From assembly GCA_051653685.1 (NCBI GenBank), contig JBOFWQ010000168.1, positions 1 to 21,443 of the forward strand: a stretch of DNA of 21,443 nt. The letters run 5' to 3'. Shown one piece after another: positions 6,595 to 16,152 of this stretch. The notes under the pieces were generated by a model, which was not told the origin of the DNA, searched no databases, and saw only the letters and a program-made list of their open reading frames with translations. Position 1 is the stretch's first letter; each line of letters begins with the position of its first letter. The position numbers were made by a program, and so were the translations under genes. This stretch comes from Faucicola sp937889485 (lineage in GTDB: Bacteria; Pseudomonadota; Gammaproteobacteria; Pseudomonadales; Moraxellaceae).

Positions 6595-9500
6595 TCAGCC
6601 CGTTAATTGATTGCTCAATTTGTTTAAGGTAGCAATCAGTGCTTGCTCTTGGAACGGTTTACCCATGTATTCGTTGACGCCAATACTCAAGGCGCGTTCA
6701 CGGTGTTTTTCGCCCGTGCGCGAGGTAATCATGATAATAGGCACGTGTTTTAGGCGGGTATTATGGCGAACATGGTTTGCCACTTCAAAACCATCCATGC
6801 GCGGCATTTCAATATCTAGCACAATGGCGTCTGGGGTCATTTCTTGCAGTTTTTCTAGAGCGTCAATGCCGTCAATTGCTACGTGGGCTTCATAACCGTA
6901 ACGCTCAACCAGTCTTGAGGTAACTTTTCTCACGGTGACGGAGTCATCCACAATTAGCACCGTAGGCTTACGGGTTTTTTGGATTTTTTGGCTGGCTTTT
7001 TGTTGTTCAATTTTGGTGTGACTGACGTTTCTCATCAATGCCACTAAGTCCAAAATTAGTAGTACAGAGCCATCACCCATAATGGTGGCAGCAGAGATGC
7101 CAGCAATGTGTGACAGCTGGCGTCCTAAGGGTTTGACGATCACTTCAATACGCGCGCCTGCAATCATGTCCACTTGCAAGGCAAGGCGCTGCCCAAGTTC
7201 GGTGCGTACGATAATGACAGGCACACTGCTGTTTTGGTGGGCGATTGCAGCAATGGGATTGCTACCATACAAAATTTGGTTGAGGTAGCGCAGGCGATAG
7301 TCTTCGCCGTCAATATTGAGGGTGTGAGCGCCTGTGGCATAAAAGTCTGCCACGGTTTCTACATTGATACGCATGACGCGCTCAATTTGCACCAATGGTA
7401 CGGCAAAGTATTTGTCCCCTGCTCTTACCATTAAGGCGTCAGATACGGCAACGGTGAGTGGTAAGCGCATGGTAAAACGGGAGCCTTTGCCCACATCAGA
7501 GTCAACTAGTACGACCCCACCCAGCTGTTTGACCTCGCTTTGCACGACGTCCATGCCAACACCGCGCCCCGAAATTTGTGACACGGATTTGGCAGTTGAT
7601 AACCCTGCATTAAAAATATATTGCATGATATCTAGCGGTTTTAAGCTGGTGTCTTTGGCAGAAATGAGTCCTTGTTCAATCGCTTTTTGGCGTACCCCAT
7701 TCACGTTGATGCCGCGGCCGTCATCGGTAAGATGAATGACGATTTCGCCCCCTTCCCGTTGCACTTCTAAGGTGATTAGACCTGTTCTAGATTTACCATT
7801 TTCAATCCGTTCTTGTGATTTTTCAATGCCGTGATCCACCGCATTACGTAGCATATGTTCAAGCGGTGAGGTAATCCGTTCTAAAATATTACGGTCAATT
7901 TCGCCTTCGTCATTTAAGATACGCAGCTCTACTGTTTTGCCAAGCTCCGTGGAGGTTTGGCGCACGATACGCTGCAAGCGTGGGGTGATCCGCGAGAACG
8001 GTACCGTTCTTGAGTCCATCAAACCTTCTTGTAGATCCGCTTGGGTGCGTGACAGTTGTAAAAGCAGGTTTTCTGTTTCGCGGGTTTTGTCCAGCATGGT
8101 GGTTTTGATGTCTAACAAGTCCGAGGCAGACTCTGATAGAGATTTGGAAAGCTGGTTTAAAGAGGAGTATTGGTCCATTTCTAGCGGGTCAAATTCGCTG
8201 TCTAGGCGGTGCTCATCGCCAATTTGTGCCAAAATTTGTATTTCAAGTTCGGTTTCCATACGCCGCAATTGGTCTGCTAGACGCTGAACCGTGGCACCCA
8301 TTTCTTCGATGTTGTGGGTAAGGCTGGTCATGCCCATTTCAATACGCGAGCGGTTGATTGCAGATTCCCCTGATAGGTTAATCATGCGCTCCATGGTGTT
8401 GGCGGATATCCGCAGCATTTCAGCGTTGAGGTTATTTTGCTCTTGCTCAATTTCAAAGTTGCCGCCCATTTTCGGCATAATGGTAAGGTCACGCTGCTTT
8501 AGGTCAGGGTTGTCTTGTCCAAGGCTACTTTTGTAGATGTCAATTTGTTCAATTTGACTGGCTAATCCCGCTTTGGGTATGTCTGTCAGGCTATCGGGGT
8601 CACGGGAAAATTGTTGCAGGGCTTGGATAAAGGCAAACGGGGTTTGCGGATTAAATTTGTTTTCTAACACATAAATAGCGCTGGCTAACCAATCATGACA
8701 AGCGGCTAATAAGTTGCCGATCATACGTGTGGCGGGCTTACGCCGACTGCCTAACTCTTCGTAGATGGTTTCCATTTCATGCGATAACGTAGCAATACCT
8801 TCTGCGCCAACCATGCGCGCGCCACCTTTAATGGTATGAAGTTCGCGCTGAAGGGCTTGCAACGCGCTGATGTTGCTGTTGTTACTACGAAATTCTTGTA
8901 GGTGTTGGCTGCTGCTGTCGATTAGTTCTTTAACTTCTTCAAGATAGACGCTTAAAATATCTTCGTCAGGTTCTTGTCCTTGCCAAGTTTCAAGCCGCCG
9001 CTGCTCAAAGTTGTTGATAATTTCTTGAATGTATAGCGGGTCATTGTTGACGGTGGCGGTATCTACTTCATCGGTGGCTGACTGTTTGTTGTCGGTGAGC
9101 AGTTCAGGCGCGGCACGCACGATGGCGGGTACAGACAAGCGCAAGTTGGTGGTGGCAAGGTTACCCGCTAAGATGGCGTCGAGTTGCTGTACCAAGTCAT
9201 CAGCGTAGAAAGCGCGATTTTGTTGTTTGACTTGTTTTTGCTGGGCATCAAGGGTGGCATACACTTTTTGCAAAATTACTGCGGTGTCGGTGTCGCTAGG
9301 TAGTTTGCCTTGCTGGATGGCTTGGTAGAGTTGCTCGCCACGCTCGGCAAGTGCCGCAATGCTTCGAATACCTATAAGCTCGGCGCCGCCTTTGAGGGTG
9401 TGTAGTTGCAAGCTTAGCACTTGCACGATTTCTTGATTACTTAAGTGATTAAGCCATTGATTAAAACTTTTTTCTATTTCGGGTTTGAGTGCTTGTGTTT

Positions 9501-12500
9501 CTTCTAGAAATAGCCCTAATAGCTCATCTTCTGCGTGCAGCGTTTCGTAAGTTGTTGCGGCAAGTTCGGCTTGGTACTCTTGGATGGCAAGCAACTGGGC
9601 AAGCTCGGTGATTGCGGTTTCTTGAACATTGACTTTTAGCCCCGCTGCAATGGCATCAAACATGTTAATTAATTGGTTGTGCATTGCCATAAATTGATGA
9701 TAAATCTCTTCATTTTTGGCAAATTGCGGGTATTGGGTGATTTTTTCGCATACTTGTTGTAGCGCGCTGGCAATGGCACTATAACTAAGACCTTGGGTGG
9801 CATCTGCCAGTTTTTTGGCCTGCTGGGCAAGTTCAGTGGCGTATTCAACAAGCGGCTGCTCTTCTGCAGCAAAAATTGTTTGGGCGTTCAAATCTGCATC
9901 AAGTAGGGTGTCAATATTGAGCGCCATGAGTTGTTCGACACTTAGTTGCGATGCGGCATTTTCGTCTTGCGAGGCATCAAAAGCTGCGCGTACTGCATCA
10001 ATTTTCGCTTGATGGTCGGTGGCTTGCCCCGCATAGTGGTATTGCTGAAAACCCATAATATAGCTTTGTAGCGTGTGTTTGGCATCTTTTAACACGCTCA
10101 TTTGAAACGCTGACAACGGGGTTTCTTTGCGTAGCATTTCTCCCAAGGTTTCTTCTAGGGCAGCGCTAAGCGCATAAACTGCTTGAAAATCAATCAGTGC
10201 AGCACCGCCACGCAAGGTATGAAAGGCCCGTACGACTTCATCGGTAATATAGACCTCACTATCGCCTTGGTGATGGTTGATAAAATCCTCAATCGTTGCT
10301 AATAACTCGTCGGCTTCTTCCAAAAACACTTCGTCTGTGGCATTAACCGCGGGCATTACCTCGGCGCTTTGACTTTGGGTAGTCTCATTTTGGGTCGTTT
10401 CATTGTGTAAAGCCGCTGTATCTAGATGCATGTCTAGGTTTGTATCTAGGTTTGTGTCTAGCATAGACGATGGCGCGGCTTGGTTGGCGGTGGCGGGTTG
10501 TTCCGCCACGATTGGGCTTGCTGATTGGTTTTGTAGGTAAGCATTTCGGGCGGCGATATAGTCAAAACTGTCGCCTTGTTTTTTGCCATAGGCGTCGGCG
10601 ACCGCTTGCCAAAATTTGATAATATTAGGATATTGTCCAAGATTTTGCGCAAAAATTTCGATGAGTCCATCAAATGTTTTGATGACGTCATTGACCAGCG
10701 CCAATATGCCTGCGTTAATGGGTATGGTATGGTCTAATACGCGATTTAGCATATTTTCCACCGCCCAAGCAAGCTCCCCTAATTGGTTGGCGCCCACCAT
10801 GCGCCCTGAGCCTTTTAGGGTATGAAAACCACGCCGTAATTCTTTTAGGGCGTCAAAATTCTCGGGACTGGTTTGCCACTGCTCATTGATTGGGGTGATA
10901 TTTTCAATGACTTCATTGGCTTCTTCAATATAAATAGCTTGTATGTCTGGATCAGTGACATTGTCTGCCACGGCAGGAAGGTTATCATACGCGGTTTGTA
11001 TCGCTTGTGGCAGCGTAGATGCGACTGGCAGCGGCTGGGTGTCGGCAACTTGAGAGACCAAGGTTTCACTGCTGTCACTGTCTTCCTGTTGAGACTGTAA
11101 AGGCGTGTCGGCTATGCCAAGCGGTGCTACTGTCGCGTTGTTTTGCATTTTTGCAGCAGATGCCAAATCTTCCTCGGCAGCAGACTCGGGGCTCATAGCC
11201 AAACCCATACTCAAGCCTGTATAGCGGGGTAATTGCTGCAATAGGTTATTGGCTTGCACCACCGTGATAGCGGGGTCTATACGCGGTGGGTGTTGGTTGG
11301 CAAAATCGTTGACCAGCGTTGGTAGCTGCTGATGGGTATCTTTGATAAACTGCACCAAACTGGCATCGGTAGGCACGGTATGATCTAGCACGCGGTTTAG
11401 CATGTTTTCAATCGCCCAGCACATCTCAGCTACTTGGTGCGCGCCCACCATGCGACCCGACCCTTTTAGGGTATGAAAACCGCGGCGTATGTCTTTGAGC
11501 GCTAATAGTTCTTGCGGGGCTGCTTCCCATAAAGGAATTTGCGTCGCCATTTGCGCCAACACCTCGTCCGCCTCTTCAATGAAAATCTCACGGATTTCTT
11601 CATCCATACTATAGTCATCAGGCTTCAGCGCTTGCCGAGCAGCAACCAAAGCAGCAGAGGGCGGCGGCGCGCCCGTATCTGCAAAGGGGGCAATGGCAGT
11701 CTGGTTTTGGACATCAGTAGAAGGGATAGAAGTAGAAAGCATCTCGCTAAAGACAGGTGGCGCAGCTAAGTGCTCGCCCTCATCATCATAAATGAGTGTA
11801 TCGACCTCAAAGTGCTTTTGCACAGTAGCGGCATCTGGCGCTTGTAATGGGGTTTCAATGATGCGGCTGAGCAATAAAGTAGCACGATTAAGCTGCGTTT
11901 GGGTTTGGTCTAACAGTTCATCATTAACCGTTTCGCTAGCAAGATAGTCTAAGAACAGCTCAAAACGCGCAATCATATCGGCAATGGTATTGGTCACCTC
12001 CCAGCTCAGCATTTGCACGTTATTTTTTTGAATACGACTAAACAACAAGCGGATTTGCTCAATTAGCTCTTGAGGACGGCTAAAACCTAGTGCGCCAAAT
12101 ACTTGAATCATGGCGACAAAATCGTCGTTAACGGTCAAGTCGTTTAAAGTATGTCTTTGGGTATATTGATTAAAAGACAGCTTAATATTTTCTAGGTGAA
12201 CACGGGTTTGTCTCACCGCTTCTTTTTGCGGGTCTTTGGCATAAGCAAAACGCACCATGCCAATCTCGCTGGTTAACGTGGCGGCGGTTGACAGCAATTG
12301 GCTATACAAATCTTGCAATTGGCGCTCAACCTGCCAGCCTAAGGTGGCGGTCATGCTGTCATCTTGGCTCATCAGTCTAACATCATCAATGATTTGTGCC
12401 AGCTGATTGTCATAAAACACCCAACCACGGTTTGAAAAACTGGCTTTGAGGGCTTCTAGCCATGGCAGCACCGTCAGGGGACTTGCTAACTGATAAATGA

Positions 12501-13398
12501 CTTTTTCAAGTTTTGCCAACACCTGCCCAAAAAATGTCTGTGTCTCATGGTCGTGACTAAGATCAAGCTGCTGCAACACGGTTTTGGCAGCCTCGGTTTT
12601 GTGGGCAAGCGTAGTTAATTGTAGCAGCACATCCACCGCCAAGCGGGCGCTTGTTTCATCGGGCGTGTCATCGTGTTGAGAGCTGATTAAATCAGCACAT
12701 GCCGATAAAAAAGCGGCATATTGGTTGGGCGTTGGGTGCTCGTTGAGGAGCAAACTGTGGCACCATACCGCAACCAAGCGCCAAATTTTTCGCCAAATAC
12801 TGTTAGTCTGGGCACCTGCCAAATAGTCGGCAACTTGACCCAATGTGGTTAAAGGCGCAGCGTTGTTTTGTTGTTGCTGTAGCAGCTGCAAACTGTTATA
12901 ACGCCACAGTTTTAGCAAATCATCCAAGCGGGTGTCTTGTAAACGGTGCACTAATGAAGGCGCAGGCAGAGATGACAAAAATGCCAAAGTCTGTGTCACT
13001 GGTAAATGGGCATCACGCTGGATTCCCAATAAATCTTCAAAATAACCAATCCGATCTACCACCCAATCTTGATGAATTTGTTGTTGCGCTTGGGCTTGTT
13101 GTAATTCAAATTGCAGCAACAAAACTGCTTGCGTTAAGTGAGTCAAATAAACCGCAGGTAATTGTTGTTTGTTAATCGCAAGCGCTGCGGTCTCAAGCGT
13201 CTTGGCAAGCGTAGACAGCATAGGTTGATTGACCAGTGCCAGCGCCCCTGTAATTTGGTGTAAATGCTGCGCCACCAACTGCCAATCTGGGGTGTTTTGG
13301 GTATCGTGCTGCTGTAACAGCTGATTAAGCTCGCCAAATACGTCCTGCAAAACAGGCATCAACCAATCTAAAGCAATTAAATTACGTTGTTTACTCAT
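6595..13398 (-). CDS. chpA: ChpA, multi-HPt hybrid CheA-type histidine kinase of the Pil-Chp system
   Basis: ChpA is the kinase that signals to PilG and PilH to control type IV pilus movement and related responses. The 2267-residue product has a degenerate N-terminal HPt-like segment (HQITG, His47) in a region related to FimL. Five HPt domains follow with the phospho-histidine kept: His642, His859, His1060, His1333 and His1521. Next come a CheA dimerisation region (about 1650-1790), an HATPase domain with NAVDHG (Asn1852, His1856), DDGRGI and GRGVGMD, a CheW domain (about 1990-2120), and a receiver with Asp2151/Asp2152, phospho-acceptor Asp2195 and Lys2247. The reading frame is intact. AGGA lies 7 bases before the ATG. 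The P. aeruginosa protein is of similar size. Confidence 0.97.
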   Translation of the reverse strand: MSKQRNLIALDWLMPVLQDVFGELNQLLQQHDTQNTPDWQLVAQHLHQITGALALVNQPMLSTLAKTLETAALAINKQQLPAVYLTHLTQAVLLLQFELQQAQAQQQIHQDWVVDRIGYFEDLLGIQRDAHLPVTQTLAFLSSLPAPSLVHRLQDTRLDDLLKLWRYNSLQLLQQQQNNAAPLTTLGQVADYLAGAQTNSIWRKIWRLVAVWCHSLLLNEHPTPNQYAAFLSACADLISSQHDDTPDETSARLAVDVLLQLTTLAHKTEAAKTVLQQLDLSHDHETQTFFGQVLAKLEKVIYQLASPLTVLPWLEALKASFSNRGWVFYDNQLAQIIDDVRLMSQDDSMTATLGWQVERQLQDLYSQLLSTAATLTSEIGMVRFAYAKDPQKEAVRQTRVHLENIKLSFNQYTQRHTLNDLTVNDDFVAMIQVFGALGFSRPQELIEQIRLLFSRIQKNNVQMLSWEVTNTIADMIARFELFLDYLASETVNDELLDQTQTQLNRATLLLSRIIETPLQAPDAATVQKHFEVDTLIYDDEGEHLAAPPVFSEMLSTSIPSTDVQNQTAIAPFADTGAPPPSAALVAARQALKPDDYSMDEEIREIFIEEADEVLAQMATQIPLWEAAPQELLALKDIRRGFHTLKGSGRMVGAHQVAEMCWAIENMLNRVLDHTVPTDASLVQFIKDTHQQLPTLVNDFANQHPPRIDPAITVVQANNLLQQLPRYTGLSMGLAMSPESAAEEDLASAAKMQNNATVAPLGIADTPLQSQQEDSDSSETLVSQVADTQPLPVASTLPQAIQTAYDNLPAVADNVTDPDIQAIYIEEANEVIENITPINEQWQTSPENFDALKELRRGFHTLKGSGRMVGANQLGELAWAVENMLNRVLDHTIPINAGILALVNDVIKTFDGLIEIFAQNLGQYPNIIKFWQAVADAYGKKQGDSFDYIAARNAYLQNQSASPIVAEQPATANQAAPSSMLDTNLDTNLDMHLDTAALHNETTQNETTQSQSAEVMPAVNATDEVFLEEADELLATIEDFINHHQGDSEVYITDEVVRAFHTLRGGAALIDFQAVYALSAALEETLGEMLRKETPLSAFQMSVLKDAKHTLQSYIMGFQQYHYAGQATDHQAKIDAVRAAFDASQDENAASQLSVEQLMALNIDTLLDADLNAQTIFAAEEQPLVEYATELAQQAKKLADATQGLSYSAIASALQQVCEKITQYPQFAKNEEIYHQFMAMHNQLINMFDAIAAGLKVNVQETAITELAQLLAIQEYQAELAATTYETLHAEDELLGLFLEETQALKPEIEKSFNQWLNHLSNQEIVQVLSLQLHTLKGGAELIGIRSIAALAERGEQLYQAIQQGKLPSDTDTAVILQKVYATLDAQQKQVKQQNRAFYADDLVQQLDAILAGNLATTNLRLSVPAIVRAAPELLTDNKQSATDEVDTATVNNDPLYIQEIINNFEQRRLETWQGQEPDEDILSVYLEEVKELIDSSSQHLQEFRSNNSNISALQALQRELHTIKGGARMVGAEGIATLSHEMETIYEELGSRRKPATRMIGNLLAACHDWLASAIYVLENKFNPQTPFAFIQALQQFSRDPDSLTDIPKAGLASQIEQIDIYKSSLGQDNPDLKQRDLTIMPKMGGNFEIEQEQNNLNAEMLRISANTMERMINLSGESAINRSRIEMGMTSLTHNIEEMGATVQRLADQLRRMETELEIQILAQIGDEHRLDSEFDPLEMDQYSSLNQLSKSLSESASDLLDIKTTMLDKTRETENLLLQLSRTQADLQEGLMDSRTVPFSRITPRLQRIVRQTSTELGKTVELRILNDEGEIDRNILERITSPLEHMLRNAVDHGIEKSQERIENGKSRTGLITLEVQREGGEIVIHLTDDGRGINVNGVRQKAIEQGLISAKDTSLKPLDIMQYIFNAGLSTAKSVSQISGRGVGMDVVQSEVKQLGGVVLVDSDVGKGSRFTMRLPLTVAVSDALMVRAGDKYFAVPLVQIERVMRINVETVADFYATGAHTLNIDGEDYRLRYLNQILYGSNPIAAIAHQNSSVPVIIVRTELGQRLALQVDMIAGARIEVIVKPLGRQLSHIAGISAATIMGDGSVLLILDLVALMRNVSHTKIEQQKASQKIQKTRKPTVLIVDDSVTVRKVTSRLVERYGYEAHVAIDGIDALEKLQEMTPDAIVLDIEMPRMDGFEVANHVRHNTRLKHVPIIMITSRTGEKHRERALSIGVNEYMGKPFQEQALIATLNKLSNQLTG
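10375..10463 (-). repeat. Micro-repeats in a ChpA linker (LDTN and NETTQ units)
   Basis: Within chpA, a 12-bp unit encoding roughly LDTN is repeated imperfectly about four times (about 10420-10463), and next to it a 15-bp unit encoding NETTQ occurs twice (about 10375-10405). They lie in the flexible linker between the second and third HPt domains. Both units are multiples of three, so copy-number change would alter linker length without breaking the frame. Confidence 0.6.
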
Positions 13399-13420
13399 AC
13401 CATAATCCTAGGACAACGAT

Positions 13421-13458
13421 TTGTTTAAAATCAGTGGTAAAACTTGTTAAAAATCAGT
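13421..13458. promoter_or_regulatory. Paired 15-bp direct repeat upstream of chpA
   Basis: TTGTTTAAAATCAGT (13421-13435) and TTGTTAAAAATCAGT (13444-13458) differ at one position and start 23 bp apart, about two helical turns. They lie 23-60 bases before the chpA start in the 180-bp pilK-chpA gap. The arrangement would suit a protein-binding site. I found no convincing promoter in this gap. Confidence 0.35.
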
Positions 13459-13578
13459 ATCAACAAAAAATTACCACCCTTATTGGCACAATTTTATTAT
13501 CATATTTTGAAAAAATAGCCTAGCGATACCGCACCTCATCTTATCATAGCATTCAATAACGCCTCTGTGCAGACAATC

Positions 13579-14538
13579 TCACGCCATGGGCGTTTGACAC
13601 CGATTATCTAATTGCACAAGCCGTCTAAGCCACAGCGGGGCGGCGCGCTTGCAATAACCATTAATAGTTCCAAGGGGAAGTTTTAGCAAAGTTGGCTCAT
13701 GAACCATTGTCGTCTGACCCGCCCCTAGCAATAACACCCCATCATCTGCCAAATAACGACTCAAAAAACGCACCACATCTCGCTGCTCAAACTGCCGAAA
13801 ATAAATCAACACATTTTTGCACATAATCAACTGGCATTGCCCCTTCGCTAGCGGCATTGGCTGCTTTTCATCCACCAAGTTTTTACTAAAATAATGTAAC
13901 CTTGCTTGCAAATGTGCTGCCAAACCAAACTTACGCTCGTCCATCGGTCGCAGCTGCCCATGATAATTTTGTGGAATAAAATCTCGTTCGCGAATACCAT
14001 AACAACCTTGCTTTGCACTTGCCAACGCCTGTTGGTGAAAATCTGAGCCATACACCATAAAACGCGTACAATCGCCTAGCATCTCGTGTAGGGTCAAAGC
14101 GATAGAAACCGCCTCTTGACCACTTGCACAACCTGCACTCCACGCGTTTAGCGTAGGCAAGGTAAGCGGCAAATGGGCGGTATCGACATTCTCATAAACG
14201 TGCTGCTGCCAATGCTGGGCATAGGCTGCCACAAACTCAAAGGTTGGCAAGTGGCGAAAAAACTGGGTGCGCGGTATTAAAATATCATCCAGCAATTGGT
14301 GATAAAGTGGCGTATTATCAACCATCTGGCTTAATAATTCGGTGCTTGACAACTGATGAAGGCGTAATTGTCGTTCAATCACCGTTTTTACCCAATGCCA
14401 CTGCACGCGTGGCAAAATAAACCCGATTTCATACTCGATATACTGTAGCCACAACGCCAATTCATGGTCAGATAGTTGGTACTGCTGCATAAATATGCGA
14501 ACCTCGGCTTGACTGACAGGGTAATCACTAAATGACAC
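13579..14538 (-). CDS. pilK: PilK, CheR-type chemoreceptor methyltransferase
   Basis: PilK would methylate glutamates of PilJ using S-adenosylmethionine. The 319-residue product has the CheR motifs in order: IPRTQFFRH (88-96), the SAM-binding WSAGCASG (133-140) and CKNVLIYF (240-247). An alpha-helical N-terminal domain precedes them. The start is GTG; an in-frame stop lies just upstream, so no earlier start is available, and no clear ribosome site is seen. The next in-frame ATG would be residue 17. The gene follows pilJ after 159 bases that contain a terminator, and precedes chpA by 180 bases, as in the P. aeruginosa order. Confidence 0.94.
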   Translation of the reverse strand: MSFSDYPVSQAEVRIFMQQYQLSDHELALWLQYIEYEIGFILPRVQWHWVKTVIERQLRLHQLSSTELLSQMVDNTPLYHQLLDDILIPRTQFFRHLPTFEFVAAYAQHWQQHVYENVDTAHLPLTLPTLNAWSAGCASGQEAVSIALTLHEMLGDCTRFMVYGSDFHQQALASAKQGCYGIRERDFIPQNYHGQLRPMDERKFGLAAHLQARLHYFSKNLVDEKQPMPLAKGQCQLIMCKNVLIYFRQFEQRDVVRFLSRYLADDGVLLLGAGQTTMVHEPTLLKLPLGTINGYCKRAAPLWLRRLVQLDNRCQTPMA

Positions 14539-14582
14539 ATCATGACAATACGACTATGCGTAATTAACATATCATTGATATA

Positions 14583-14595
14583 AATTGTTACAATT
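14583..14595. promoter_or_regulatory. Perfect 6-1-6 dyad upstream of pilK
   Basis: AATTGT and ACAATT are separated by one T, between the pilJ terminator and the pilK start. The region is A/T-rich and could hold a pilK promoter, but no hexamer pair is strong enough to call. The dyad may be an operator or chance. Confidence 0.25.
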
Positions 14596-14597
14596 GA

Positions 14598-14626
14598 TAC
14601 AAAAAGAAGGGTGGTCAATACCACCC
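14598..14626 (-). terminator. Rho-independent terminator downstream of pilJ
   Basis: Read on the minus strand, GGGTGGT pairs with ACCACCC around a 4-base loop (14609-14626), and TTCTTTTTGT follows immediately. This is a classical intrinsic terminator shape. It lies about 70 bases past the pilJ stop and before pilK, so it should end or reduce transcription between the two halves of the chemosensory cluster. Confidence 0.75.
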
Positions 14627-14697
14627 ATGGTCGCTGCACACCGCTCACAGTATAGACTAGACAGATTAATGCACCCTAGCATCTATCAAAGCATCCA

Positions 14698-16104
14698 TTA
14701 ATGCGTCAATGCCTCATCAGGCAGTTTAAAGCCAGAAACAGACTCTTGCAGCGCTGCCGCCATCTCATTGAGCTGCCCAATTGAGCGGGCAGCTGCCATT
14801 GTACCTGAGGTGGTTTGTGAGGTAATATCTTGAATAATATTCATGGTATTAGAAATATGACCTGCTGAAGCCGCCTGTTGGCGAGCGGCATTAGAAATAC
14901 TCTGAATCAACGATGCCAAGCTATTTGAAACGGTTTGCACTTCCTCAAGCGCTTCACCCGCATCTTTTGCCAGTTTGGCACCACGCACTACCTCAGCGGT
15001 GGTAGATTCCATAGACATAACTGCTTCATTGGTATCCGCCTGAATGGTTTTGACCAGTGTTTCAATCTGCTTGGTTGCAGTCGCTGAGCGTTCTGCTAGG
15101 CGCTGTACCTCATCGGCAACTACCGCAAAGCCGCGACCCGCTTCCCCTGCCATCGATGCCTGAATAGCCGCATTAAGCGCCAAAATATTGGTTTGGTCAG
15201 CAATGTCGTTAATGAGTCCAACGATGTCACCAATTTCTTGTGATGATTCGCCCAATCGTTTGATACGCTTAGAGGTTTCTTGAATCTGATCACGAATCGT
15301 ATTCATCCCATCAATGGTACGTTGAACCACTTCTGCCCCGTTATAGGCAATTGCCACCGAACGGTCGGCAACCGTGGCAGACTCGGCTGCATTAGAGGAT
15401 ACCTGATCAATGGACACCGCCATTTCGTTAATCGCCGCAGAAACCCCTGCAATCTCTTGGGCTTGGCTTTCTGAGGCTTCGGCAAGTTCAACGGCAGTAG
15501 ACTGGGTTTGGTCTGAGGCGCGTGCCACACGTTCGGCGGTCACGTTAATCGCTGATACCAGCTGGCGTAGTTGGTCAATTGCAAAGTTTACCGAGTCCGC
15601 AATTGCCCCTGTAAAATCTTCAGATACCGTGGCATTGACAGTTAAGTCACCCTCCGCCAAGTCGCCTAACTCATCAAGCAAGCGTAAAATTGCCATTTGG
15701 TTGCGCTCATTTTCTTCTTGGATTTTTCGCGCGCGCTCGGATTCAACCTCCATTTCGTGACGTTGGCGTAGCGTTTCACGTTCGCCTTCTGCCATTTCTT
15801 TTTTGGTCTTTGCGCCAAGTTGTCTGGTTAAAAAATAAATCGCACCCGTCACCCCCACCACAATCATAATCACGGGTAGCCAAATAATCGTGACACCATT
15901 AGCCGCAAACGCGCTATCGCTCATAATTGTTAGTAGATGATACAAAAGATAAATGAAGGCAACTAAAGCAACAATCGCACTGATAATTGCCCAGCTCATC
16001 CATTTATTTGTCCCATCATTACCTCCACGGTAATTACTGGCAGCAGAGGCGGCAGTGACAGGGGAATTTGTATTGGTACTTACGGTAGAAGTTTTAGTAT
16101 CCAT
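14698..16104 (-). CDS. pilJ: PilJ, methyl-accepting chemotaxis protein lacking a periplasmic sensor domain
   Basis: PilJ is the receptor of the Pil-Chp system. The 468-residue product (from ATG 16104) has a soluble N-terminal tail, two membrane helices at about residues 35-58 and 73-93, a cytoplasmic linker or HAMP region with a charged coiled coil, and a full methyl-accepting signalling domain. The hairpin tip reads DQTNILALNAAIQASMAGEAGRGFAV-type sequence. The helices are joined by only about 14 residues, whereas P. aeruginosa PilJ (682 residues) has a large periplasmic domain. An upstream in-frame ATG at 16125 adds seven residues but has no ribosome site; GAGGG lies 11 bases before 16104. 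No C-terminal NWETF-type tether is present. Confidence 0.93.
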   Translation of the reverse strand: MDTKTSTVSTNTNSPVTAASAASNYRGGNDGTNKWMSWAIISAIVALVAFIYLLYHLLTIMSDSAFAANGVTIIWLPVIMIVVGVTGAIYFLTRQLGAKTKKEMAEGERETLRQRHEMEVESERARKIQEENERNQMAILRLLDELGDLAEGDLTVNATVSEDFTGAIADSVNFAIDQLRQLVSAINVTAERVARASDQTQSTAVELAEASESQAQEIAGVSAAINEMAVSIDQVSSNAAESATVADRSVAIAYNGAEVVQRTIDGMNTIRDQIQETSKRIKRLGESSQEIGDIVGLINDIADQTNILALNAAIQASMAGEAGRGFAVVADEVQRLAERSATATKQIETLVKTIQADTNEAVMSMESTTAEVVRGAKLAKDAGEALEEVQTVSNSLASLIQSISNAARQQAASAGHISNTMNIIQDITSQTTSGTMAAARSIGQLNEMAAALQESVSGFKLPDEALTH

Positions 16105-16152
16105 GATACGGTAATCCCTCAACATAACAATTTAGTAGATAAAAAATAAAAT

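Noticed and set aside
10801..11500. Near-identical blocks around 10820 and 11470 as a mobile element or assembly repeat
   Set aside because: They encode the conserved cores of two HPt domains in the same frame and diverge outside them, so they are domain duplications.
9669..13337. Many open frames on both strands inside chpA (for example 11539-11769, 12843-13175)
   Set aside because: They are shadows of a single intact 2267-codon frame with recognisable domains throughout.
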